Shown piece after piece: positions 35,280 through 43,151 of a DNA stretch of 64,000 nucleotides (the first letter of the stretch is position 1; the number at the start of each line of letters is the position of its first letter). Source of the stretch: an uncultured Eubacterium sp. (lineage in GTDB: Bacteria; Bacillota; Clostridia; Oscillospirales; Acutalibacteraceae). The DNA is taken from the NCBI GenBank assembly GCA_900539325.1, contig UQCC01000002.1:135378-199377 (forward strand). The letters are read 5' to 3'. A model generated the notes under the pieces. That model did no database searches, had not been told where the DNA came from, and worked only from the letters and a program-made list of their open reading frames with translations. The translations under genes were made by a program, and so were the position numbers.

Positions 35280-37034
35280 ATGGAAAAAGGATATAATATC
35301 GACGATATTCTTTCGGAGGTCAAAAAACGCCGAGAAGAAAACGAGGCTCAGATTAAGTCGGACAACGAAGCCGCACAAAAAGTTGTTGAAGAAGTTATCA
35401 ACAGCAAAAAACCGGAGCCTGTTGTGGAGGATATTACCCCGAACGAGGAGCAACGAGAGAAACCGGAGGACATTTATTCTCAAACCACAAACCAAACCGA
35501 AAATACCGAAATTGAACAGAAAACAGAGGCAGAGCCGCAAAACACGGTGGATGTCAAGTTGCCTAAAACGGACGAAAAACCGCTTGAACCGCTTGAGCCG
35601 CTCAATGTTCATCACAAGAAAAAGGACAGAACCGTTCCTAAAAGCAAGGAAGATTTTGTTGATGTAAAAGACATTGTTGAGCAAAACAACGATTATGACA
35701 ATTATTACATCAATTCTTCCGACAAATCCGACCGTGACAGAGAGCGTGCAAGGAAAAAGAAAAAAAAGAACGATAAGAAGAAAAAGAAAAACACGGCAAT
35801 TCGAGTAATTCTTATTCTTTTGATTATTGTCCTTTGTGCAGGCATCGGCGTTTATTGGTATGTTAATAATATTTTGGACACCGTGACGGACGAAAATGCG
35901 GACAAGCAAACCAATGTTTCTCAGATGAAGATGGACGAACGGGTTGAAAGCTTTGACCCGATTGAAGAAGCAGACGCATCTGAAATCGGTTCGCTTCAGG
36001 ATATGATTAAGAAGTGGTACAAAAACGGCACACCTGCTTCGTCATCAAGAGTGCTCAACATTATGCTTATCGGTGAGGACACCCGTGGCAAAAAGGTGCT
36101 TGAAAGCGGAACGAGAGCCGATTCTGCAATCGTTGCAAGCGTAAATCTTGACACAAAGCAGATTAAGCTCACATCAATTCTCCGTGACGCCTACGCTTAT
36201 TGGGAGACCATACCGGGTGACGAATCAACGGGTCACTTTGGCAAGATTAACGGTGCAATGTCCACTTACGACGGTAATATCCACACCTATATTTCAGCAG
36301 TTGAAAATCTTTACAAAATTAAAATTGACAACTATGTTATTGTAAACTTTACGAGTTTTGAAAAGATAATCGACAATTTGGGCGGTGTTGAACTTGAACT
36401 CACAAGTGCCGAAATTAACGAAATCAACAACCACCAAAAGAGATACGGCGGTGTTTATATCGACAAAACTTTTGACGGAACAAAGGGTATGGTGAAGCTT
36501 TCGGGCAAGCAGGCTCTTGCTTATTGCAGAATCAGAAAGATTGACTCCGACAATATGCGTGCAAACCGTCAAAAAATATGCTTGAGCAAGGTTTTCAGCG
36601 ATATGAAAAATGCTTCAAGCGTTCAACTCCTTAAAATCCTTAACGATATGGTACCGTATATAAGGACGGATATGCCGAAGAGCAATATTGTTTCTACGGC
36701 AAAATATGCTCTCAGCGAGGGCTGGATGAGTTATGATGTTTTCACATCCAATGTACCGGAATACAGAAATGACGAAAACGGTGCCGGCGGCACTTTCTAC
36801 GGTGCTTGGTGCTGGAAAGCCGACTATCCGATGGACGCATATATGCTCCAAATGGACATTTACGGCAAGAGCAGTATCACACTTGCACGCACAAGAGTTG
36901 ATTACATCAACTGCCGTGAATCGGGCTTTTATTCCGAAACGGGATATGCTGTGCAGGCAACCTACACCAACGAAAATTACGGTGAAGTAACCACCCGTGC
37001 GCCTGAAAAGGAAAGCACAACAAAAAGTAATTAA
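35280..37034 (+). CDS. LytR-CpsA-Psr family cell-wall ligase
   Basis: LCP enzymes attach teichoic-acid-like or other glycopolymers to peptidoglycan. 584 residues: a long charged, Lys/Glu-rich cytoplasmic region (about 1-175, ending in a Lys cluster), one membrane helix (about 178-200), then the LCP domain (about 255-465). Conserved segments are NIMLIGEDTRG, GTRADSAIVASVNLDTKQIK, LTSILRDAYAY, FGKINGAM and KLSGKQALAYCRIRKIDSDN, so the key Arg and Asp residues are present, unlike the LCP-like gene at 25096. GAGGAG at 35268-35273 is the ribosome site, 30 bp after gyrA. Confidence 0.92.
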   Translation: MEKGYNIDDILSEVKKRREENEAQIKSDNEAAQKVVEEVINSKKPEPVVEDITPNEEQREKPEDIYSQTTNQTENTEIEQKTEAEPQNTVDVKLPKTDEKPLEPLEPLNVHHKKKDRTVPKSKEDFVDVKDIVEQNNDYDNYYINSSDKSDRDRERARKKKKKNDKKKKKNTAIRVILILLIIVLCAGIGVYWYVNNILDTVTDENADKQTNVSQMKMDERVESFDPIEEADASEIGSLQDMIKKWYKNGTPASSSRVLNIMLIGEDTRGKKVLESGTRADSAIVASVNLDTKQIKLTSILRDAYAYWETIPGDESTGHFGKINGAMSTYDGNIHTYISAVENLYKIKIDNYVIVNFTSFEKIIDNLGGVELELTSAEINEINNHQKRYGGVYIDKTFDGTKGMVKLSGKQALAYCRIRKIDSDNMRANRQKICLSKVFSDMKNASSVQLLKILNDMVPYIRTDMPKSNIVSTAKYALSEGWMSYDVFTSNVPEYRNDENGAGGTFYGAWCWKADYPMDAYMLQMDIYGKSSITLARTRVDYINCRESGFYSETGYAVQATYTNENYGEVTTRAPEKESTTKSN

Positions 37035-37036
37035 AA

Positions 37037-37062
37037 AATGCCTCCCATTTATGGGAGGCATT
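37037..37062. terminator. Bidirectional terminator between LCP and phosphatase genes
   Basis: AATGCCTCCCAT (37037-37048) pairs with ATGGGAGGCATT (37051-37062). T-rich sequence follows on both strands, stronger on the minus strand, so it serves both convergent genes. Confidence 0.85.
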
Positions 37063-37073
37063 AATATTTTGAT

Positions 37074-37706
37074 TTATTTTTCCTTTTTGCTCAGCGGAAC
37101 GGGTACGGTGTCAACAACTTCAACCTTTTTGCCCTGCATCCAAAGTGATGGTGTGATGCGTAGCTTGTAGCCGTAGCCGGCGTCCATTTGCCAATGTGCC
37201 ATAGGTGCTTCCGGAAGTCCGTAGCAAGCCAAAATCGTCATCAAAACGCCTGCGTGCGACACGATTGCAAACTTTTCCGTGCCTGTTGAAATGCAACCCT
37301 CAACAACCTGCTCAAACGCCTTGCAGACTCTTTGTACAAATTCGGCATTGCTTTCGCCGTATGGCGGACGGGCATACATATCGCCGTGAAGCCAGTTTTT
37401 GAAGTCCTCATTGTCCTTCAAATCCTCTGCGGTCAGCTCCTCAAATTCGCCGAACGAGTACTCGATAAAGTTATCTATTACAATTTTGTTATTTTTTGGG
37501 AACATAATATCGGCGGATTCAAGTGCCCTTTTTAGCGGCGAAACAAAGACCGCATCAGCCTCCGGATAGGAGTGCTCTTTTTTTATCTCTTTGAGCTGTT
37601 CTATACCAAATGTGGACAAAGGATAATCGGTGTGCCCAATATACTGTGCGTTGAGGTTGCCCTTTGTAAGTCCGTGTCTTAATAAATACACTGTGTATGA
37701 TTTCAT
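37074..37706 (-). CDS. Histidine phosphatase (phosphoglycerate mutase-like)
   Basis: A 210-residue branch 2-step histidine phosphatase. The catalytic motif is YLLRHGLTKGN (about 8-18), with Arg in VSPLKRALES (about 55-64) and the second His in IVSHAGVLM (about 150-158). Substrate cannot be assigned; CobC-type alpha-ribazole phosphatase, metabolite phosphatase or broad-specificity roles are all possible. Convergent with the LCP gene. Confidence 0.87.
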   Translation of the reverse strand: MKSYTVYLLRHGLTKGNLNAQYIGHTDYPLSTFGIEQLKEIKKEHSYPEADAVFVSPLKRALESADIMFPKNNKIVIDNFIEYSFGEFEELTAEDLKDNEDFKNWLHGDMYARPPYGESNAEFVQRVCKAFEQVVEGCISTGTEKFAIVSHAGVLMTILACYGLPEAPMAHWQMDAGYGYKLRITPSLWMQGKKVEVVDTVPVPLSKKEK

Positions 37707-37757
37707 TATATTAAACCTCCGTTTGTTTGTTATTTTAGCTTAATTATTACAAAAATA

Positions 37758-37827
37758 CAACAAATAAAAATTTGTTGTTTACAAATTGTATAATAAGTGG
37801 TAGTATATATAAGAATTACAAATTGTA
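37758..37827 (+). promoter_or_regulatory. Operator-like palindromes upstream of the XRE regulator
   Basis: CAACAAAT-AAAA-ATTTGTTG (37758-37777) is a perfect inverted repeat. TACAAATTGTA, an 11-bp palindrome, occurs twice (37780-37790 and 37817-37827) inside direct repeats of about 15 bp. The first copy overlaps a TATAAT (37789-37794). Autoregulation by the XRE protein is a likely explanation. Confidence 0.55.
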
Positions 37828-37885
37828 TAGTGATGAAAAGGGAACTATTATTTTTGTTCTAATATCAAATGACCAAGGGGAAATT

Positions 37886-38509
37886 ATGAAGAACGAGACT
37901 GAAAAACTGTCCAAATTCTCCCAGATGTTGTCAAAGATGAGAAAAGAGAGAGGCATCAGCCAAAAGAAGGCTGCCACCGATTTGGGAATTTCTCAAGCAC
38001 TTCTTTCTCATTACGAAAAAGGCATCAGAGAATGTGGGCTTGATTTTGTTATTAAATGCAGCCGATATTACGGAGTAACCACCGATTATTTGCTTGGCGT
38101 AAGCGAAAGCAGAAACGGATTTAACGGTAATGTGCTTTCCGCTCTTGACGGCAGCGGCGAGGGTCGCTCAATAAAATCAATGGCACTTGCAACAAAATAT
38201 TTGCTTGAGCTTGCAACCGTAGGTGCAAACAATAATCAAAGCAAATTTGTATATGATTACTTTATGCTTTGCATATATCGTGGTGCTCTTACTCTTGCTA
38301 AAGCCGGCGATTTGCCAAAGGAACTTTTCAGAATTGATTATTCTGTTGCCCGTGATTTGGCATCGGCAGCGATTGCAGTGCAAGATGCAAAGTTTGTGCT
38401 CATTGAGGACAAGTCACGCACAGGCATTGACGAAAACCAATTTGCTCCGCTCAAGGATATTATCACCGAGGCAGAGGAATACATATTGTCAAACTATATT
38501 TTAGAGTAA
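37886..38509 (+). CDS. XRE-family transcriptional regulator
   Basis: A 207-residue protein with an N-terminal HTH_3 domain (about 8-65): LSKMRKERGISQKKAATDLG and ISQALLSHYEKGIRECGL, followed by YYGVTTDYLLGVSE. The remaining 130 residues are helical and unrecognised. The ATG at 37886 is preferred because AAGGGG lies 5-10 nt upstream and the HTH begins shortly after; an upstream in-frame start at 37772 falls in the promoter region. Two copies of a TACAAATTGTA palindrome lie upstream. Confidence 0.85.
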   Translation: MKNETEKLSKFSQMLSKMRKERGISQKKAATDLGISQALLSHYEKGIRECGLDFVIKCSRYYGVTTDYLLGVSESRNGFNGNVLSALDGSGEGRSIKSMALATKYLLELATVGANNNQSKFVYDYFMLCIYRGALTLAKAGDLPKELFRIDYSVARDLASAAIAVQDAKFVLIEDKSRTGIDENQFAPLKDIITEAEEYILSNYILE

Positions 38510-38557
38510 ACTATCGGGCATTGCCCGGCAAGTCAGATTGCAATATATATTGAAACG

Positions 38558-38586
38558 GAACGGCATTTTGTGTGCCGTTCTTTTTC
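38558..38586 (+). terminator. XRE gene terminator
   Basis: GAACGGCA (38558-38565) pairs with TGCCGTTC (38573-38580), followed by TTTTT. It reaches the stop of the convergent nucleosidase gene. Confidence 0.8.
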
Positions 38587-39290
38587 TATAATTCAAACTG
38601 TGTTTTTTGCGTTTTGATAAAATCAAGGATAATATCGGTGCTGATTTTTGCGGCTATCATCTTAAAGGTTGGATAATCCATTTGTGCGTTTGCGTCGCCG
38701 CCGTCACTTATTGAGCGAAGAACGGCAAAAGGCACGCCGTTTGCCTTGCAGGTGTGACCGATTGCTCCGCCCTCCATTTCGCCGCAAATAGCGTTGAACT
38801 CGGTTGAAATAAGGTCTTTAAGCTCTTGCGAAGCAATGAAGGTGTCGCCCGATGCAACCGTGCCCCTGTGAATTTTTTCGCCGCAACGGATTGCACATTG
38901 ACTGAGCGTTTCGGATATTTCTCTGTCGGTTTCCACCTTGATAACATTAAGGCCGTTGATAAACCCTCTCGGTTCGCCGAGGGCGGTAATGTCTATGTCA
39001 TATTCGCACACATCCGTTGCGATAACAACATTTTTGATAACCACATCGCTTGAAAGCGAACAGCCTACACCTACATTTATAATTGCGTCGGGCTTGAAGC
39101 GGTCAATCATAATTTGCGTGCACAGTGCGGCATTCACCTTGCCCGGTGAGCACTGCACAACAGAAACCATAACATTATCGATTGTTCCGCAAACAAAGGT
39201 TACACCTGCAATTTCGGTTTCAACAGCGTCTTTGACCTTTGCTTTGATGTTTGCTACTTCCACATCCATTGCTCCAATGATTCCCAGCAT
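38586..39290 (-). CDS. mtnN: 5'-methylthioadenosine/S-adenosylhomocysteine nucleosidase
   Basis: It cleaves MTA and SAH to adenine plus a thioribose sugar, recycling SAM by-products and, where LuxS exists, feeding AI-2 synthesis. 234 residues with MLGIIGAMDVEV at the N-terminus, the INVGVGCSL phosphorylase-like loop, ASGDTFIAS (about 147-155), the EMEGGAIGHTC purine/ribose site (about 171-181) and the catalytic Asp in RSISDGGD (about 193-200). Its start overlaps the end of the VanZ-like gene by 37 bp. Confidence 0.94.
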   Translation of the reverse strand: MLGIIGAMDVEVANIKAKVKDAVETEIAGVTFVCGTIDNVMVSVVQCSPGKVNAALCTQIMIDRFKPDAIINVGVGCSLSSDVVIKNVVIATDVCEYDIDITALGEPRGFINGLNVIKVETDREISETLSQCAIRCGEKIHRGTVASGDTFIASQELKDLISTEFNAICGEMEGGAIGHTCKANGVPFAVLRSISDGGDANAQMDYPTFKMIAAKISTDIILDFIKTQKTQFEL

Positions 39291-40135
39291 AATTCTTTCT
39301 CCTTGATTTTTTCTATAATTAATTTGTACAAAATACAGCCGAGGACAGTTCCTGCCGTGTTGAGGATAACATCGTCTATATCGGGGTCACCGCACTTAAA
39401 GAAGTATTGATAAAACTCCATAGAAATGCTTAATATAACAGGAAAACCTATCGCCCAAAACCATTTGTGCCGCTTTGTAAGCTCGAAAAGCATTACTGTA
39501 AGTGCAGTAAAGAAAAACACATTACCTGCATCTCGTATAAGCAGTTGTGGCTTGCCTTGTTTTATAAAAGCACTCATTTCCCCGTTAAACGGAATTAAAT
39601 TGGGTGCGTTGTATTCTCCGCCGTAGTTTCTAATTACAAGAAAGCTCATAATAAATCCAATGATAAATACGGGAATTGAGCCGACAAAAAAGCTTTTTGT
39701 CGCTTCGGCATAATGATTGTTAAAAATGCCGTTTTTTTGCTGAATTGCGGCAATCAAAGTCATCACAGCCAAAACCGAAAAAAAGGTTTCGAGTCCGTAA
39801 GCAAGATGGTAAAGCGAATACGATTTTTCTACAAACCACATCAGCTTTAGCGTGAGGCTGTCAAGTGCATACAAAAATGTGTACAATCCCATTATGCTTG
39901 CGGTTCGGTCGGCAATGAACAGCAAATCCTTGTTTATCATATAGTGAACCGCCGTTATTATGACCGGCAAAATCACGGCAAGCAAAAACTTTATGCCCCT
40001 GTATTCAAATTTTGTAAAGAAAAAATACAGCTTTGTGTGGTCGATAAAACAGCAGGAAGTAAAAAATATTGTAAATGTGAACAGGATATTTGAAAACTTT
40101 TTTATGCCAAAAGCGGCATTTTTAGTTGTTGACAT
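39254..40135 (-). CDS. VanZ-like membrane protein
   Basis: A 293-residue polytopic protein with about seven to eight hydrophobic segments. The C-terminal part has the VanZ signature (ILSISMEFYQYFF, DIDDVILNTAGTVLGCILYKLI). The ATG at 40135 is chosen because GGGGGTG lies 7-13 nt upstream; a TTG at 40150 is upstream of that site. VanZ of enterococci gives low-level teicoplanin resistance, but most relatives have no known role. It overlaps mtnN by 37 bp, suggesting coupled translation. Confidence 0.82.
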   Translation of the reverse strand: MSTTKNAAFGIKKFSNILFTFTIFFTSCCFIDHTKLYFFFTKFEYRGIKFLLAVILPVIITAVHYMINKDLLFIADRTASIMGLYTFLYALDSLTLKLMWFVEKSYSLYHLAYGLETFFSVLAVMTLIAAIQQKNGIFNNHYAEATKSFFVGSIPVFIIGFIMSFLVIRNYGGEYNAPNLIPFNGEMSAFIKQGKPQLLIRDAGNVFFFTALTVMLFELTKRHKWFWAIGFPVILSISMEFYQYFFKCGDPDIDDVILNTAGTVLGCILYKLIIEKIKEKELCWESLEQWMWK

Positions 40136-40161
40136 CTTGCTCACCCCCAATATATAGTGCT

Positions 40162-40190
40162 ATTATATAATAGATTAATAATAAATACAA
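40162..40190 (-). promoter_or_regulatory. Promoter of the VanZ-like/mtnN unit
   Basis: The minus strand has TTGTAT (40185-40190), a 17-bp spacer and TATAAT (40162-40167). Confidence 0.7.
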
Positions 40191-40197
40191 GTTTTTG

Positions 40198-40227
40198 TTG
40201 ACAAATTGACATATTTTATAATATAAT
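40198..40227 (+). promoter_or_regulatory. rpmH operon promoter
   Basis: TTGACA (40198-40203), an 18-bp spacer and TATAAT (40222-40227). It drives rpmH after a leader of about 120 nt with three small hairpins. Confidence 0.8.
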
Positions 40228-40247
40228 ATCAAGGCTAATAGTATGTG

Positions 40248-40333
40248 TGGCAGTATTGCCATATATCAACAAAAGCAATTTGCCTGTGCTATGCCGCACA
40301 GAGATTATAAAAGATTAAGACAAGTTTAGTCTT
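40248..40333 (+). promoter_or_regulatory. Hairpin-rich rpmH leader
   Basis: Three stems are visible: TGGCA/TGCCA (40248-40261), CTGTGC/GCACAG (40284-40301) and AAGAC/GTCTT (40317-40333). No known leader family was identified, and none is followed by a T-run. Confidence 0.4.
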
Positions 40334-40355
40334 TGCGAAAGGTAGTGAAAAAAGA

Positions 40356-40490
40356 ATGAAGAGAACATTTCAACCAAAGAAAAGACATGCACAGAAGGTA
40401 CACGGCTTCAGAAAGAGAATGTCAACAAAGAACGGTAGAAAGGTACTTGCTCGCCGTCGTGCAAAGGGCAGAAAGTCACTTTCTTACTAA
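40356..40490 (+). CDS. rpmH: 50S ribosomal protein L34
   Basis: A 44-residue basic protein, MKRTFQPKKRHAQKVHGFRK and then RMSTKNGRKVLARRRAKGRK followed by SLSY. This is the complete and typical L34 sequence. AAAGG at 40338-40342 is the likely ribosome site. It begins the conserved rpmH-rnpA-yidD-yidC-jag cluster. Confidence 0.98.
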   Translation: MKRTFQPKKRHAQKVHGFRKRMSTKNGRKVLARRRAKGRKSLSY

Positions 40491-40513
40491 TTAGCAAGTA
40501 AAGGAACGGTTTT

Positions 40514-40855
40514 GTGAAAGGTCAAACCTTAAAAGAAAATAAGGATTTTCGCAGATTGTATTACAGAGGCAAAAATGAGGCAAGCGCCGCACTTGTAACC
40601 TACGGTATGAAAAGCCGTGGGGACGGTGTTCGTTACGGAATAACCACAAGCAAGAAAATAGGCGGTGCGGTTGAGCGTAATCGTGCCCGTCGTGTTATTC
40701 GGGCAGCCTTTAGGAATATTGAGCCGCAAATCAACGGCAGTTGGGATTTTGTTTTTGTTGCAAGAACGAGGACAACCAAGTGCAAAGAAGATGTTGTGGA
40801 GAGGGCTATGCTCGCTCATATGAAAGCAATGGGTGCGGTGGATGAAGAAGATTAA
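40514..40855 (+). CDS. rnpA: Ribonuclease P protein component
   Basis: Protein subunit that helps the RNase P RNA mature tRNA 5' ends. 113 residues starting at GTG (40514) with AAGGAA 9-14 nt upstream. The N-terminus KGQTLKENKDFRRLYYRGK and the RNR-like motif VERNRARRVIRAAFR (about 56-70) are typical. It follows rpmH by 23 bp and overlaps yidD by 14 bp. Confidence 0.95.
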   Translation: MKGQTLKENKDFRRLYYRGKNEASAALVTYGMKSRGDGVRYGITTSKKIGGAVERNRARRVIRAAFRNIEPQINGSWDFVFVARTRTTKCKEDVVERAMLAHMKAMGAVDEED

Positions 40856-41108
40856 CGCTTTTATCAAAAAGATTATGATATTTTTGATAAGGACCTATCA
40901 GGTAACTCTGTCGCCGAGATTTTCGCATGGGTCGTGCAGATACACGCCCACCTGCTCGCAGTACGCTATCGAGGCAATACAAATCCACGGAATATTCAAA
41001 GGCAGTTTGCTTGCCGCAAGAAGGATATTGCGTTGTAATCCGTTTTTTAAGGGCGGCTACGACCCTGTTCCGATGAAAAAAACAAAACAAGAGGACAATT
41101 ATCGGTGA
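40842..41108 (+). CDS. yidD: Membrane protein insertion efficiency factor YidD
   Basis: An 88-residue protein with an amphipathic N-terminus (MKKINAFIKKIMIFLIRTYQ) and the DUF37 signature SPRFSHGSCRYTPTCSQYAI, then HGIFKG and RILRCNPFFKGGYDPVP. It supports YidC-dependent insertion. ATG 40842 is preferred over GTG 40833. It overlaps rnpA by 14 bp and yidC by a GTGA overlap. Confidence 0.94.
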   Translation: MKKINAFIKKIMIFLIRTYQVTLSPRFSHGSCRYTPTCSQYAIEAIQIHGIFKGSLLAARRILRCNPFFKGGYDPVPMKKTKQEDNYR

Positions 41109-42097
41109 TAACAACTATTACTATGGCTGTATCGAACGGTATGGGTTTGTTTAAACCTCTTTACTGGTTGTTCGGTAAGTGTATGGAAGGTTTGTTGATG
41201 CTTTTCAACGACCAATATTTCCTTGCTCTTATTGTGTTTACCATCATCACCCGTTTGATATTGTTACCATTTAACCTCAAACAGCAAAAAACAATGGCTA
41301 AGACCTCCCGTCTTCAGCCGAAAATTCAAAAAATTCAAAAGAAGTACGCAAATTCAAACGACCCTAAAGATCGCCAGAAGATGCAGGAGGAAATGCAGGA
41401 ACTTTACAATCGTGAAGGTCACAATCCTATGAATATGGGCTGCGGTCCTATGGTCTTTCAAATGGTATTTTTGATGGGTATTATCGGTATTATTTACTAT
41501 CCTATCCAATATATCATCGGCATTGATATTGCGTCAAACAGTGATGCGATTTTCAAAGCGCTCAACAAGGTGCACGAGATTAAGGGCAATTATTTCCAGA
41601 TAGAAATTCTTCAAAACTTTGAGATTTACAGAGATGTGCTTGCAAAGAAGTTCCCTGAACTTTTCACTGAGGCAAAGCTTAATGCGATTGCCGACTACAA
41701 GGCACATATGTTTATCGGCAACCTTGATATGACTCAAATTCCGAGCATCAAGGACTGGAAAAATCCTATAATCATCATTCCTATTCTTTGTTTGGTAACT
41801 TCTTTTGGCTCAACACTGTTGTCACAGCAGATTCAGAAAAAGCAAAATCCGGCAGCTGCCGCACAAGGTCAGCAGATGATGATTATGATGCTTATGATGC
41901 CGTTTTTCTCTTTCTACATCTCATTTAAGGTTTCAGCCGCAGTAGGCTTCTATTGGATTATTTCCAACATTGTGGCTACCGCACAACAGTTGTTTATGGC
42001 AAAATTCTTCCCTCCTAAGCGTAATGTTGCCCGTCAGATGATTGAGTCAACTATCGAGCGTCGTTCGAGAGAAGAAAGTATCAAAAACACAAAATAA
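41105..42097 (+). CDS. yidC: YidC/Oxa1 membrane protein insertase
   Basis: 330 residues starting at GTG. Five hydrophobic segments are visible, with the conserved region FTIITRLILLPFNLKQQKTM (about 46-65), where the positively charged groove residue lies, then GCGPMVFQMVFLMGIIGIIY and a C-terminal QQLFMAKFFPPKRN. It lacks the large periplasmic domain of Gram-negative YidC, as expected in Firmicutes. Followed 18 bp later by jag. Confidence 0.95.
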   Translation: MITTITMAVSNGMGLFKPLYWLFGKCMEGLLMLFNDQYFLALIVFTIITRLILLPFNLKQQKTMAKTSRLQPKIQKIQKKYANSNDPKDRQKMQEEMQELYNREGHNPMNMGCGPMVFQMVFLMGIIGIIYYPIQYIIGIDIASNSDAIFKALNKVHEIKGNYFQIEILQNFEIYRDVLAKKFPELFTEAKLNAIADYKAHMFIGNLDMTQIPSIKDWKNPIIIIPILCLVTSFGSTLLSQQIQKKQNPAAAAQGQQMMIMMLMMPFFSFYISFKVSAAVGFYWIISNIVATAQQLFMAKFFPPKRNVARQMIESTIERRSREESIKNTK

Positions 42098-42115
42098 ATC
42101 GGAGATTTACAATAT

Positions 42116-43060
42116 ATGATTATTGAAAGAATCGGTTCCGGCAAGACTTTAGAGGACGCAGTATCTGCCGCAAAAGCAATGCTTAATGCTCCGGCAGGTG
42201 CCGAAATCAAAACCGAGGTGCTCCAAACAGGAAGCAAAGGTTTTTTAGGCTTCGGCAAAAAGGACTTTGAAGTTAAGGTATCTTTTGATGACGGCAAACG
42301 CCCTGAAAAGGCAAAGAAGCCGACACCTGAAAAGAAGCCTGCTCAAAAGCCGGCACAAAAAAAGCAAGCCGCTTTGAAAAAACCTCAGGCTCCAAAAAAG
42401 CAGGATGCTCCGGCAAAGACTGCTCAGCCACAAGAGGCAAAGAGCGAGCAACCTAAAAAGGATTACCCAAAGAGTGTTGACCTTGAATATGCAAAGAGCT
42501 ACTTTTTGACAATTCTTGATGGGTTAAAAATTGTTGACCCAAAGATTGAAGCATCTTATGCAGAAGGCGTTGTAACCATCGACCTTGATTGTGAAGATTA
42601 CGGCATTGTAATCGGTCACAGAGGCGAAACACTCGACAGTATTCAGTATCTTCTTTCTCTTGTTATCAAGAAGAGCACTATGGAATATGTCAGAGTGGTA
42701 ATCAATGTAGGCAATTATAGAGAAAAGAGAGCTATGACTCTCTCAAATCTTGCAAAGAAAAATGCTCAAAGAGTTCTTCGCACAGGCAGAAGATACACAT
42801 TTGAGCCTATGAATCCTTACGAGAGAAGAATTATCCACACAGCTGTGCAGGAAATTGAAGGTGTTGAATCACGCTCAATAGGATATAATCAGGACAGAAG
42901 AGTTGTTCTTGAGCCGACAGGCGGTGTGAGCAGAAGCACAGGCGGCAACTATCGCAGAGGCGGCAGAAGCCAGGCTGTTACAAAGGCTCCGGAAAATCAC
43001 ACACCAAAGGCTGACAGAGCAGATTTGCCAAAGTTCGGCAAGATTGAAGTGAATAAATAA
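42116..43060 (+). CDS. jag: Jag/KhpB RNA-binding protein
   Basis: 314 residues: Jag_N domain (about 1-55, with GFLGFGKKDFEVKV), a long Lys/Ala/Pro/Gln-rich linker (about 60-125), a KH domain (about 128-205, GIVIGHRGETLDSIQYLLSL) and an R3H domain (about 205-270, with MNPYERRIIHTAVQ). The tail is Gly/Arg-rich. It binds RNA with KhpA in other Firmicutes. A long hairpin terminator follows. Confidence 0.94.
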   Translation: MIIERIGSGKTLEDAVSAAKAMLNAPAGAEIKTEVLQTGSKGFLGFGKKDFEVKVSFDDGKRPEKAKKPTPEKKPAQKPAQKKQAALKKPQAPKKQDAPAKTAQPQEAKSEQPKKDYPKSVDLEYAKSYFLTILDGLKIVDPKIEASYAEGVVTIDLDCEDYGIVIGHRGETLDSIQYLLSLVIKKSTMEYVRVVINVGNYREKRAMTLSNLAKKNAQRVLRTGRRYTFEPMNPYERRIIHTAVQEIEGVESRSIGYNQDRRVVLEPTGGVSRSTGGNYRRGGRSQAVTKAPENHTPKADRADLPKFGKIEVNK

Positions 43061-43067
43061 GCAGGTG

Positions 43068-43122
43068 AAAGGTGCAGTGTACTAACCATATTTTTATGGG
43101 TTTTGGTATTTGCACCTTTTTT
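43068..43122 (+). terminator. Terminator after jag
   Basis: AAAGGTGCA at the start pairs with TGCACCTTT, with an inner ACCAT/ATGGGT stem, and a T-run follows (43117-43122). It separates the rpmH-jag unit from mnmE. Confidence 0.8.
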
Positions 43123-43151
43123 GCATAAATTTTTAGGAAGTGGGAGAGAGT

